Of a DNA stretch of 64,000 bases, positions 34,965 through 46,993 are shown piece by piece. The first letter of the stretch is position 1; every line of letters starts with the position of its first letter. The notes below the pieces were generated by a model. It did no database searches. It had not been told where the DNA came from and worked only from the letters and a program-made list of their open reading frames with translations. The DNA is from Triops longicaudatus (Eukaryota; Arthropoda; Branchiopoda; Notostraca; Triopsidae): the NCBI GenBank assembly GCA_022885665.1, contig JAGQDJ010000051.1:248001-312000 (forward strand). The letters are read 5' to 3'. The position numbers and the translations under genes were made by a program.

Positions 34965-37900
34965 TAGCTGAAGAACGGGGAAGGGAACGGTAAAAGTTCT
35001 TAAAGATGTATTTTTGCTGGAGGGTAAAAAGTTTTTTTTTCTTTTTGTTTATTTATACACTCGGCAATACAAAAGTCGTCAACTGTTCAGTGAAGAAATT
35101 GACTAAAAGACTAAGTGGGACAGACAGACAGGAGGGCGAGCGGGAGAGACAGCGAGAACGTAAGCGCTTGAAGACACGCTTTGCTGCTGCTTAACAGGTA
35201 CAGTGAATGGGCTGTTGAAATCTTCTTGTTGTCCAGATCCTTTGTTGGCCTAACAGGCAGGCCTGTTACGTAAACCCAGGCCTTCCATGGAACCCTAATG
35301 ATCTTTGAGAATCGATATGGTTCTGGATCATTGATACAAGGATGCGTAACTTTGCATGCGACAGGATGGAATGTTTGTATTAAAGATACTGGGAAAGGGT
35401 GCCGTTTTCGGTACACAGGAGAGGGCCTCTGGTACGGTGTACCTTCTAGCTTCCTCACCCATGTATTTTCAAGCATTAGAAATATAGCCTGTTAAGGCAT
35501 CTACTAAGTAAAGAGGCATGCGTGTTATAGTTACTTAGTTCTAGCTTCATAGGGAACATTTGTAAAAACTATTCTACTGTAAAAGTGCTCTGTTACAGCC
35601 TTATACAGACGACAATGAACCATCTTTAGAAAAACCTGAGCTATATAATGTTTCTTTATCGTTCGCCTCCAAACTTACACTCAGGGAACAGAAATTTCTC
35701 CTGGCTGAACTAAATAGCTTCTCAGATTACAGCAATACAAACTCCGGAATTCTTCTCCGAATGAGCTAACGCAACGCAGCAAGCTATTATTTGAAAAGAA
35801 GGAGTAATCGAACAAAGAACTGAAACGCTGCAAAAATTGCTTCCTGGATTGCTTCATTCAAGTGTAAGTAACTTAATTTGCAGATTGCCTTTGTCCTTTA
35901 AGGGAAATGGAATGACGTTAGGAAATAATTGAGTGAGTAAGGATGTGAACTTTTGCAATAAATATACTACATGCAATCGCGATCGTCGTATAGCAAGCAC
36001 AATTGAAGCCAGCTCTGTTGCAAGTAATTTCCTTTCGTTGGGAAGAAACGGAAGCGCGAAAAAGATGGGTGGTATTGGTTTCAATTTGTAAAAATATTGT
36101 GGAAAAGATAAGATAATGGATATATATAACCTAGAAAAAAGGACATAACTCTTGGAACCGCTTTTTCTTCTACTATCCCAACACTTTCAATTTAACTGCG
36201 CTTTTTGCGAGTCTCTCTGCTGCTTCCGGTTTTACAGCCCTCTCGCCGCAGAACCAATACGCCCTGGAGTGGCACATAAAAATCGAGTTTGTCCTGAGTT
36301 TGCGATAGAAAAAAAAACGTCCAGGGAATATTAAGGGTTACGTCTACGAACACTTCGTAAAGACACCAAGAGCAAAAAACGGCAAGCAAGCTTTTTTTAA
36401 GATGAAAGCCTTCCAGGGGTAGGACAAGTTTCAACTCGACGTTTTAAGTGGACTTGTCGAAGAAAATCGGACAAAATGGCTCAGACCTGTGTCGTAATTC
36501 TTACTTTACCTTGCAACTTGTGATTATGTGCTAGACTTTGGTGTTAGACGCGTTTCGCGTGGCGGTGGCGCTAGGCGTCATGTCAACAAAGCAAAGTTTT
36601 ATTATAAATAAGCAACTTTTAAATCATCAGTATGACACATCACTATTAGATGTGTACTGAAGTATGTTTTTAGGAGAACAAGTTTCCGCCTCCGAAGTTA
36701 TATTTAACGTGATTAGTGTTTTAAAAACTTTGTTTGTGTTTCGTGAATCTCTTTATGCTGCTTTCGCTTCCCTTTGGAATTCAGTGACATTTTGCTCTAG
36801 GTAAGCATGCCATTTCGGATGGCTTTAGTCTATTGTTTGTATTTGTTCCTTTACTTTGTGTCTGTGGATACAATGATCTAGTAAAGAGTGTATATGTCTA
36901 GCGTTCCTCTATATTACTTTGCGTTGTGTTTTGTTGTGAGCAGACCTCTCAATCTCTTCGTAATTTAAGTAACAACTTATTTGAGAAAATGTAGGAAACA
37001 AAAGAGAAGTCATATGAATAAGTCAAAAATGCTATAAAAATCCTTTTAAATGAGTTTATTAGTCGTTTGTGAGGAACGAAAGGCTTGATTTCAGCTTTCA
37101 TCTATTTCTTTATGGCAGAATACCATGCATTCAGTATTTTCTTTCGATAAAAAGGGCTTGCTTACAAGTTTTCTTCTGTAATATGAATTGTATAGGTTGA
37201 TAACAGAGTTTCTACGTTTAATCGACAGGCAATATCAATTTCAACCCTAATGCAATTACTAGCTTTGTATGCCAGTGGAAATGCGTGTTGGATTCCCACA
37301 TGCAACGGTTAGCACAACACCAGGGTTAAGGTTAGCAGTGGAAACACAACCCTGGTCGCTCACAAGAGCTTACAAACGTCCTATGTGCTGCCTTCTGAAA
37401 AGAAAAATGGTAGTATAGAAAGTGTTGCGCGCAAGGGAGCAAGGTTCCTCCAGCTACGCTTCTGATTATGCCGGGCACTCGTTACGTATCCTTCCTGAAC
37501 CTCCTGTTTTGATTTAAAGACGCGTGTGTACGAGTTTTTTCTGCAAGCCAGGGCAAGCGAGGTTCCTTTGGAAGTGCTGTTGGCATGCCGGAAGGTCTAG
37601 GTTCTTTTCGTTTATTTTAGCAGAACCTTATGAAACACGACATTTTCATAGCTCTTCTCAGCAGTGACGAATAGAAGCCTGTCACATCTTCGAATTAAAG
37701 TGCCACGCACTATTATTCTAACTCAGAATACCCATCATTATGCATCTTTTCAACAACGTCACCACACCTTTGTGTGAAAAGATGGCACTGCTGTGAAGCT
37801 TTTGATAAATTTCAAACACTATGCCATAAAGCATTTTACTCCCTAAAGCTTCTCCCACTCTGTCTCCTACTCTTTCTCTTCTGTTTTCTTACTCTTTTTC

Positions 37901-40769
37901 ATTGTTGAAAATGTTTTCCCGGAAGCTTGAAATTCACATTTACTTAACCTCTTTTTTATTTTTATTTTTTTTACCTTTTTTTATGAGTGTGCGAGAGAAA
38001 TGGAAGTTTTCTATTGTTATGGTCGTATACAGCAGCTGGGCATCGATAACGCTGTTAAGATCCTAAGAACATGAACAAATTCTAATACGGTCTGGCAGCC
38101 GCCTGTTGTCGGCACCGGCTCATTTATCAGTCATGGGAGGAAAAGCTTGACTCTGTACTACACGTCTTTAAAGAGGAAAGTCACCCACTTCTTATACGTA
38201 TATTTTACGCACGATGACATTAATAACCTCACTTGCGGCCTTATGGATCAAGCACGCTTTAACACAAAGCTTCTATCCTTTTTTCTCCCTCATAACAAAA
38301 ATGCCTTAATTCTCCACGAAATTACGACCTGCACTGAATGGACACTTCACCATAACTTCCACGTGAACTTCTTACGCCCTCCACGTCCACATTTAAAAGT
38401 CAATTCAATCAATTAAGGCACTGTACTCGTAGCACTTAACGTAACACGCTCATAATCAGTTACACACTGGACTACTTGGAATTGTTTTACGCCTACCATG
38501 TAAGCCTGCTGCGTTTCTATATTAGCATTTTTATTCTATCGTTTCGCTTTTTTCGCCTTTGATTGAACTATTTTTATTTACGTGAAATTAAATTGTGTTC
38601 ACAAAAATAATAGTTTCACAAAACGACTTTAATAATGTGTAAAAGAGACCTGGTAAATTTTTCACATGAGGCAGCTGTAACAAAACGTAATTTTTGAAAT
38701 TAAGGTTGTAAGTAACCATGTTCGTAAGAAATAAGGCACGTTAGCTTTTATGCGAAAATAAAAAGATGAAGTTCTAAATTAACTGAAACAGAAGTTTGGT
38801 GGAAGGAATGGTTTCTAATATTTTCAATTCATTTGTTGTTGTGTACAAGTTACAGAACAATACGGCAAGTTTTGTACAAGCTTTGAGACGAATTATAATA
38901 ACTAATATAACGCGAAGCAAATAAGCCAGAAGCAATGCGAGTGAAACGAAAGCAAATTGTGTACAACACGGATCCCGTATGGTGAAAATGAAGTTAAACT
39001 ATAACGAAGTTTGAACTTATTAAAAATGAAAATACTGACACGTAAACATGTTTAAAGTTCACAGTGTAATACTCGTAAATTTATAGATATTTTCCAGTTA
39101 ATAAAATAAACATTGCATTCGCTAGTAACTGTAAAAGGATATGACTAACATAAATAAACCGGCCTTTCATAAGACAGACAGTAAAAAAAAATTCGATTGG
39201 CTACTTTCCTTTTGGGATAGCACAAGTTAAGCCCGGCGTGATGTTTGACCCAATACTGACACAATGGTAAGACATCGCCAAGCACCCAGTTATAACGTAA
39301 GTTGCTGTTGTCTTGTTTCATTTGCTCCAAGAGTGCAATGTATCAAGGGAAAGCCGGGTTACGTCCAAATTTAGCAGGACAAAAAACTCAAAAGACAGTT
39401 AAGCTTGTGCACTGAGCGAAAACTGAAAAAGCGCGAAATGTTACAATTGACCCGAGTTAGCCCTAACGACGGATGCAGGGTAGAATGATCATTATGAAAA
39501 CAAAAATTCTTCAAAAAATCTGTTGGCATTATGAAAGTAAAGATGCAAGTATGTTCGCATAATAAAAAATAAGATTTCGCAATTTTTGTAGTAATCAGAT
39601 CCTGTGTGTCGGAGTCTTAACGGGTGTGTGGATAATATTTCAATGCTTTCATAAATTTCATTCCCTAATTTTGGGAATATTTAATTTTTATGTACCAAAG
39701 CTGACATCTTCATTGCATGAAAAATGAAACAAGTTTACAAACTAATGAAAATGAGCATCGCACGTTTTCAATATAAAGCTACTGAAGTGATTTAAATATA
39801 CTTTATGTGGACTTTGATTCTTGAATAACGAAAGAAACCATGACAATGAAAGTAGTAGCATTCGCAAACCTTGGAGATTATGTGAACGAATTTTACTGCT
39901 AATTAGGATTTTTAAGGTATTACGATTAAAAATTAATTCACAGTTGTTTTTGCAGCATTTATAGCATTCATGGCTGCGTCGCGTTGCGAGTTATTAACAA
40001 CCAAAACTCGCACTGGAGGGGTTCTTTCGTTGTTTTAAATACGTCTATTACTAGCTATTGCAGCAAGTTTGTCGATTTTGGAGATTCTTCACATGCAATA
40101 TCTGTAACAATACGACAATTCATCTTTTCAAATCTACGAAACTGTTTGTCAGAACATATGAACTACACTTGCTCGTTAATACTTTGGCCTTTGCTTTCCT
40201 TGAATTGTTCTAATCACAGTCAAAAGAACTAAAGTCCCCCTCTGAAAGCTTTTATGCAAAGACTTTCCTTTGGGCTGATTACCTTTGCACAAAAAGCTTT
40301 CCGAATTAATTAGTAGTGAAACAAAAGCGCTTTAAACAGGGAAATCATCTCCTAAAACTCTGGAACACCAATGAAAGAACTGAAAGAAACGAAAAGGTAG
40401 CTTACTGTAGCACGTAATTGCTGAAACTGTTAAACCTCGACTGCCCTCGGGGCGAAATTGTAATAAGCCTGCCGAAACCAGCAAGAATTACTGACACTAC
40501 TGTTACAGCTCAACTTGGGTCATGGTACACACACAACGCACAAATTCGAGATCAGTTGACTGTCTGGGGACCGCACTGAACACATCAGTGAGCATTACTG
40601 CCAGCTCTACTTCGACAGTGTTGGGAAGTAATGCACAAGAGTGTGGCCGAAAATTCGGGCGTCGGCGCGGTCAGCGGCTTTGCTTTCGTCCATGTCTTAC
40701 TCCGATACTATACTGTTGATGCTTCACTGTAAAGAAAGAGGGACTAATAAATACCCCAAAATATACAAA
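34965..40769. other. Intergenic stretch without supported gene
   Basis: Scanned on both strands. The longest frames (minus 35111-35476, plus 38147-38416) have no recognisable family, no matching splice context and overlapping frames on the other strand. Some interspersed repeat is likely but not demonstrable within this window. Confidence 0.45.
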
Positions 40770-42366
40770 ACAAGATTAAAATCGTAACCAATAATTGGTT
40801 CCTACTACCAAAAAATGAACTTGACCTACCAAATGATGGCGAAATATTACTAAAAATTGGTACTTATCACCAACATTTGGTAATTTTTTGCTGATTTTGA
40901 GAACACTTCCCAAAATCGACTGTTTTCGTTTTATTTTTTTCAGCGTGTGGTGGCGTTGAAGATTTCTACTCCCCCTCCGAAGTTTGTTACTTGGCTCCCT
41001 TGTTAGGAGTTGGTAATACAGTTTGCTGTTTAGCGTTTCACGTCCTATTTTCAAGTTAACTTTACATACGGAAAAACATCATGCGATCTGCATTGTGATG
41101 TCCAAGCCGGGTACTATTGGGCGCTAATATATATAATGTTCGATAAAGAAACGATTAAGGAACGGCCTTATGAAAGCCGAACGAAACTGGACAACAATGA
41201 AATTTCCCCTTGAACGAGCGTTGCGGCAGGTCAAAGAACATTCGTGTTAGGGTGGAGTGAAACAACGCTCGAGAGTCGGAAGTTTTAGTAAATAGTGGTG
41301 TTACCTTTTGATCACTTTTCAGTGAATATTAAAAGAGTACTGCTCGTCATTGCTGTATTGCATTATTTCTGTGACTCGAGATAATGAAATGGGAGTAGTG
41401 CTTGATTGCTGTAACCTTTTGTTTTGCTCAATTGGTGTTGTGAATAGTTGTTGATGTGTTATGAAATATGTGCAATGTTGTTGAGTGCCTGTGTTCAGTT
41501 TGTTCTTTTGAATGTGATGACTTTATGTATTTTTTACTAATGTTTTCATTATTGTGTCGTTCAACTGTTCAATGTGTGTATTTTTCTTGCATATTTTGCT
41601 CCTACGTAATCGAAGTTGCAATCTTGTATTTTGTTCAGTTGATGTTATGGAAAGTGTTATTATGTAGGTCGTGTGTTGTTTAATGCAAACGTTCTTTTTA
41701 TCTTATAGAATGTAATTTGTAGTCTTGATTACTGTTCTCATTGTTATCACATTGATGTGTTATGTGTTAAAGTCTTGGATTTCGTTCCATTTCGGTCCCA
41801 AATGTCTTAAAAATTGTAACGTTTTTATTTACTGTTTTGGTCTTGAGTGCTTTTATGTTTCGGACAGTTTTACTAACTGTTGCTGTTCTATTTATGTATT
41901 TTGTATAATTTTGCTGGTATATATGGTCTAAATCAATCTAAAAATGGCGCTAAATTTGAGTTCCGTTCATTACCAAGCTTCGGGGAATATAATCAGTGGC
42001 GTCGTGCACTTCAAAAATTTGGGGCTGCCCGATTTTGCATTTCTTGTAAAAAGGTGGTACCTTTTTTCAGGTTTACAAATTTTGAAAAAGGGTGATACCT
42101 TTTTTCTCAGGATGGCAAAAATTTTGGGGGTGCCCGGGCTCCCCCTGCCCCTTATGGCACGACGCCACTGAATATAATCATTATTTGGAAGTACACGCCA
42201 TTATGAAGTACTCAAGTCTGCCAATTTATAGTTTTGTGATGTCCCATTTTTTTTTCTAACATTTTTAGGGAGCGTTTCTACTACCAATGATTGGTAGGAA
42301 AACAGTCCCTTCCTGGTCCACGCAGTTTTTGGTGGAATTTTCCACCATAATAGGGGAGATATTCAC
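40770..42366. repeat. ~1.4 kb repeat family D, copy 2 (interrupted by a MITE)
   Basis: Collinear with 27811-29125 and in the same orientation, from AATTGGTTCCTACTACC near 40795 to AATTTTCCACCATAATAGG near 42337. Differs by an ~80-base extra segment near 41230-41310 and by the inserted MITE 41994-42170. Confidence 0.75.
41994..42170. mobile_element. hAT-type MITE, 177 bp, TSD AATATAAT
   Basis: Ends CAGTGGCGTCGTGC and GCACGACGCCACTG are perfect 14-bp inverted repeats. The 8-bp direct repeat AATATAAT flanks it at 41986-41993 and 42171-42178. The related copy of the host repeat has a single AATATAAT followed by CATTATTTGGAAGTACAC at about 28931, i.e. the unoccupied target. This is direct evidence of insertion boundaries. 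Confidence 0.92.
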
Positions 42367-42370
42367 AGAA

Positions 42371-45300
42371 CAACTGTAGATCAGAAGCTTGCAGGAAGAA
42401 AGGTAATTCTTTTCGTTTACGTATTCCAGTACTGCACTCTATTGTACGTTACAAACAAGGGAGATGTGTGTGTTTTGTGCTCACTTTGCCTCTTTCAACA
42501 CACCAAACAACCGCCAAACGCTAGAGGAGGTTAAGCACCCAATACTTAATTACGGAGGGCTGTGACCACAACAAGACAGACATCTCTAAGTTTCCCGTAG
42601 TGGCTTTCTCTCTTGCCCTATGTTTGTCCATGTCCATGGTGTGTATCTACGTGGGCCTGCCTCCCTAAGCCCATTAAGGTGTCGCTGGCTAAAATTAAAG
42701 AGCACGGTCCGTAAAAGCAGATCTAAATAACAGCGTTCTTTGCTATAAAGCAATCATATTGACTTAATCACTTTTTCACGCTTTTAAGCACGCGAGACAA
42801 TATCACTTCGCAGAAAACTGTCGAATACGTGTTGAAAAGAAGCAAATTTCTTCGTAAGACATAATGAAAGAAGAAAATGGCATAGCAAAGCTATAAAGCT
42901 TAGTGATACGTCAACAGACAGCTTATTATCGAAGCAATGCACAAGAAAATGAGGCACTAGTGAGAAATTACCGAAGCGGAGCACCAGTGTTAGCATTTTC
43001 TCTCTTTTTGTCAGAATGTTCGTGCTACTTCTGTTTTTTCCCTAATAGCAATTTTGTCCGTTTTTCAGTAATTTCTGTTCATTTCATTAGCGCCGGTACA
43101 CAGGCCAGTACTGAAGCCTATTAGGATCGCAGCAGGACAAACGTCTGAAGCAAAAACTGTTCGCTGAATAATCTATTGTGTCTATTGGTCTTACACCTGC
43201 TGTCTTCCCTGTGTCATTCTAGAGCTGAAAAATACGCAAAAAGAGGGAATTCTTTTTCTGGCTTGTCCTTTCCAAGTACACCCACTGTTCCATAACAGTA
43301 TACTACGTTGCACTTTCAAATAGGCGTTAAGAAAGTGTACTCAAACTGTACTCCCTCAAACGGTTATCGGTTATTGCAAGCGAACCGTTTTAAGAGCATA
43401 TAAGCATTCGCTGCCACATGAGTGACTCTAATTACTAACGGTTGACGGAACTGGGGAAGCAAGTCGTCTTTCCTTCTTGAGGAAACGACAAGTTATTGAT
43501 AAGTTTGTACGTGCAAGACACTCTAGTGGGCGGCAGCAAACGTGTGAGAATTCCTTTGGAAGGGATGAAACTTTAGCCAGCTTTCCTGTATGATTGATTA
43601 TATGTCGCCTTAGTAGCGACATCTGGAGAGACGGAAAAAAATGGCGAGGGGAAAAACTATACCACAGTTATTGTATCTAGTGGGTATTATGTGTGGTCAA
43701 CGTGCCATTACCGGCATGCAAAACTGTTTAAGTCTTTTTTTATAATAAGACTTCGAAACCAAGTAATCAAGCACAAGAAATGAGAGGTAAAATCGAAGCC
43801 ATCAATGTACAATCTCACCATCCTCACCTATTCCATCGAAAGCTTTTGTTGGCCTTCATTCCTTGCGAAAATTCTCTTCGGCAATGGGAGCGAGATCTTG
43901 CCTTGGTTTTGTGGAGGCAAACTGCTCATTTTCCCCAGGTTAAGAATAAATTTCAATACCCAAGAAAAGGCGATACAATCATGTGATGTCCAAAGAAGAG
44001 CTTTCGTTGTTGGCTAAGGAGTGCTGGAGACTAGCTGTATAGATAGAATTGTGCCTTTGAGTCTCAACAAGCTTGTGTGTTTGTAGTCCGTTCTAAGGTT
44101 CGCTGTTACGTGGTCGCAAGTGTTGTCACGTGCTTTTCGTCAGACGAGTCAGTAGCAGTGTTATCACTACGGGTGTAACTATAACGTAAGATTTATGTTT
44201 ACCCCAAAAAATAGGCATAACGTAATCGTTGCTTTATGAAGGCTTTTTAGTATAAAAGACAAGATTTTAGCTATTGGTTAGAAAGGAGGCTACAGTAATT
44301 TTACTTCTGTAAATGTGAGTATGGCTCGATTGCAGTGTAACTGAATGCATAATAGTAAAATAAAGTGGCAAAATTCATGTTGCGTCCGCTACTATTTTTT
44401 TTTTATTTTCAGGTGACTTCGAAAGATTTGCTGGCGAAAAAAGTAAGGAAACAAAGTCGTGATACTTAACGCATTTTAGGACATTTACACTAAGTTAATG
44501 CATCTCAAAATTTTCGCTCTACAAAAGAGTGCTTCACTGAGTGGCATTGTTAAACAACGTATAGATTACGCCACTACTCAAGGAAACGCTATTTTTGCCT
44601 TATGTTACTGATCTAGGTTTGAATAGCTTGGTATACATGGACACATTTTAAACTTAAATTTGATGTTAAAGTTAAGTTATGGACTTGGGATGCTTATTGG
44701 GGTTTCGTTCAGTTTACAATACATGCATTCTGAAACTGAAACAGTCTTCTTTTTACATTCAGGAACACATTCTTAACTTCTGTTTGGCATATTTGTGTAG
44801 TCAGAACTTCGACGTCCGCTACAAAAAACGATTGATTTCCCAAAAACTAATAAGTCAATGGTAATAATTTGTGCTGAACAGTCTATCCACATGCGACAGA
44901 CTATATATTTGGAGGAATTATATTTTCCTCCACAATTTTGGGCATACTTTACGTACCTAAGATGAAATATTAAGTGTAATATTTAACATAAATATGATTA
45001 TGTAAATGAATATAGTGTGCTACAGATCCAAGTCCATTTTATATGGTATCGGTACTTTTTAGACTCAAGTGCGTTACAATGGTTGCTTCTTAAAATACAG
45101 ATGTTCAAACTGAAGTAACATTCTCTTCATCAATGGTTATAGTAACTTTGCAACATATTTAATCCAATGATTACTATTGAAAAAATACACAGCATTATCG
45201 GTAGTAGCACTAATAAATTTGGTCATAACAATTATTACGTTAACAGATGGCGCAGTGTTCCCGCAATGGCCGCACACTGGGAATTAGCCAGGCTACTGAA

Positions 45301-46382
45301 ATTTTCCAGGAATAGGAAATTGATCGATATAGGAAGGAAATAAGGTAGTGAACTTGTCTATTAAATAAGAGATTTTTCCCAACGAAATCGACATATCTAA
45401 TTTATTATCCTATTCCGAACTAACTGAAAATATGAAGAAATAAGAGAAGTCAAACTATTCGAGATTTTCAGAAGACGAAATCGAGTCAAGTAAAATTTGA
45501 GAATGAAAACGGAGCAAGTCTATCGGAAATGTTATTCCTGCTCATAAACCTTAAGACCATTGTAAGGAGGGGAGATAAAAAAAAAGGAAAATTTAGAGTT
45601 GTTTGCAATGGACGGGAATCCATTGTTCTCCCTAGTTTTCAGCTACTTGTGGGTTGTTGCGAAGACCCTCGAACCAGGTCGATTTTTAAAACCTTGTTAC
45701 CGAGACAAGACGGCCAAGGGGAAGTACAAAATAAGCCCAATTCCCCTACATGTTGCTCTTTTATGACGTTTAACTCTGTCTTAGGTCGGTAGACATTCCG
45801 AGGTGCTTTTCTACTATTCCACCCTTCGACTCCTGAACGAGAACCAGAACAAATTAAGGGAGTATTACTATACAACAAAATTTCGCTATAAAGAATCTCC
45901 CTTAGGGTAAAAACACTATTTTAGTTTATTCGCAGCTTTTCTTGTAGATTCGAAAAACCCGGAACCTTTCGACTACTCAAGTTAGACTCCAGAATTTAAC
46001 GATGCTAAATTTCATGGAAAAGTTGGAGAAATGAAAATAATGTAAAATAACTGCGATTCTATGAGCTACGAACTAAAATTCATATTTATCGTGAACCAGG
46101 TTGATCTTGGCACGATCACGGAATTAAACGTTAAGCTATCTTCAGCAATGAAAGCTTGTTTTTGTGGTACCTAAGCTAATCCACTTCGTCTACTTCGGAG
46201 TAAACGCCGTAGCAGTCGACTTGCTAAAACAGGATTCGTTATAACAATAATGTACTCTGTTGCTTGATATCTTTAAAACACATTTGCAGGGATAGCTAGT
46301 GCTCTAAGATCCATATTATTGCATGTCAGACGAAGAGCCACATGTTTGATAATTAAATTTGTTGGGGGAATTATTATAAGTC
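42371..46382. other. Intergenic stretch downstream of MKS1
   Basis: No gene supported. It holds a solo pogo-like terminus near 45871-45900 (ACAAAATTTCGCTATAAAG). Otherwise nothing recognised. Confidence 0.45.
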
Positions 46383-46388
46383 TTTATT
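46383..46388 (-). terminator. Candidate polyadenylation signal of MKS1
   Basis: AATAAA on the minus strand about 350 bases downstream of the MKS1 stop codon. It is the first canonical hexamer I noticed downstream; no GT-rich element was assessed. Confidence 0.4.
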
Positions 46389-46735
46389 CTTACTGCATGT
46401 ACTGGCTGCCGGTATTTCTTCATGTTTTCTCTTAGCCTAATGCATTACGACTATGAGTTTTCCTATAAAATGGATCGGGAAAAAAGACAGAATTTATTAC
46501 ACATTTTGGATGGACATTTTGGATATTCCGTAAAAGTTTAGCGGAGGAACGACCCGCCGGGACTATTTGAACCATCAGGTTGGAATACTGGACTACGTGC
46601 CGACCATATGCAGTGTGGTCATGCACAAGTTACTATGTAATTCAAGCTTTTGAGACAGTACCTCTCTTTATATTGGAATATGTCCTCGGGGTTATTACAG
46701 GAAATCGATACTTGAAGAACATGGTTATTATCATC

Positions 46736-46993
46736 CTAAAAGTTCGTGTCGTGTGTATTAATCATTTCAGTAGTACTTTTGACACTGTGCAACTTCTCAC
46801 GCGCTTTGTTGAAGGCTTCAATGACGTTATGCAAAGTCGGGCTAATTTTAGCAATGTTCCATTGATCCAATACCGAGTCCGTCTTGCCATTGCTCTTTCG
46901 TCCGACGTTCGAACTTTGGCCCAGGACGTGGCAGCGTAGCGTAATGGTGCCGCTGGACCGGACTTTGAAACCGAATCGGCTCATCCTCTTTCC
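46736..46993 (-). CDS. MKS1: MKS1 terminal coding exon 9
   Basis: Acceptor TTTTGAACTCTAG ends at 46994. Reads GKRMSRFGFKVRSSGTITLR, the end of the B9 domain, then a helical tail (NVIEAFNKAREKLHSVK) and TAG at 46738-46736. The GxRxSRFGxxxxxxGTxxxR pattern matches the family, which identifies this as the last exon despite the 3.2 kb gap. Confidence 0.92.
   Translation of the reverse strand, partial: GKRMSRFGFKVRSSGTITLRCHVLGQSSNVGRKSNGKTDSVLDQWNIAKISPTLHNVIEAFNKAREKLHSVKSTTEMINTHDTNF

Noticed and set aside
35111..35476. 121-codon minus-strand frame
   Set aside because: No recognised homology, overlapping frames on the other strand, no splice or promoter context.
46580..46939. 119-codon plus-strand frame
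   Set aside because: Antisense shadow of MKS1 exon 9, which has clear homology.
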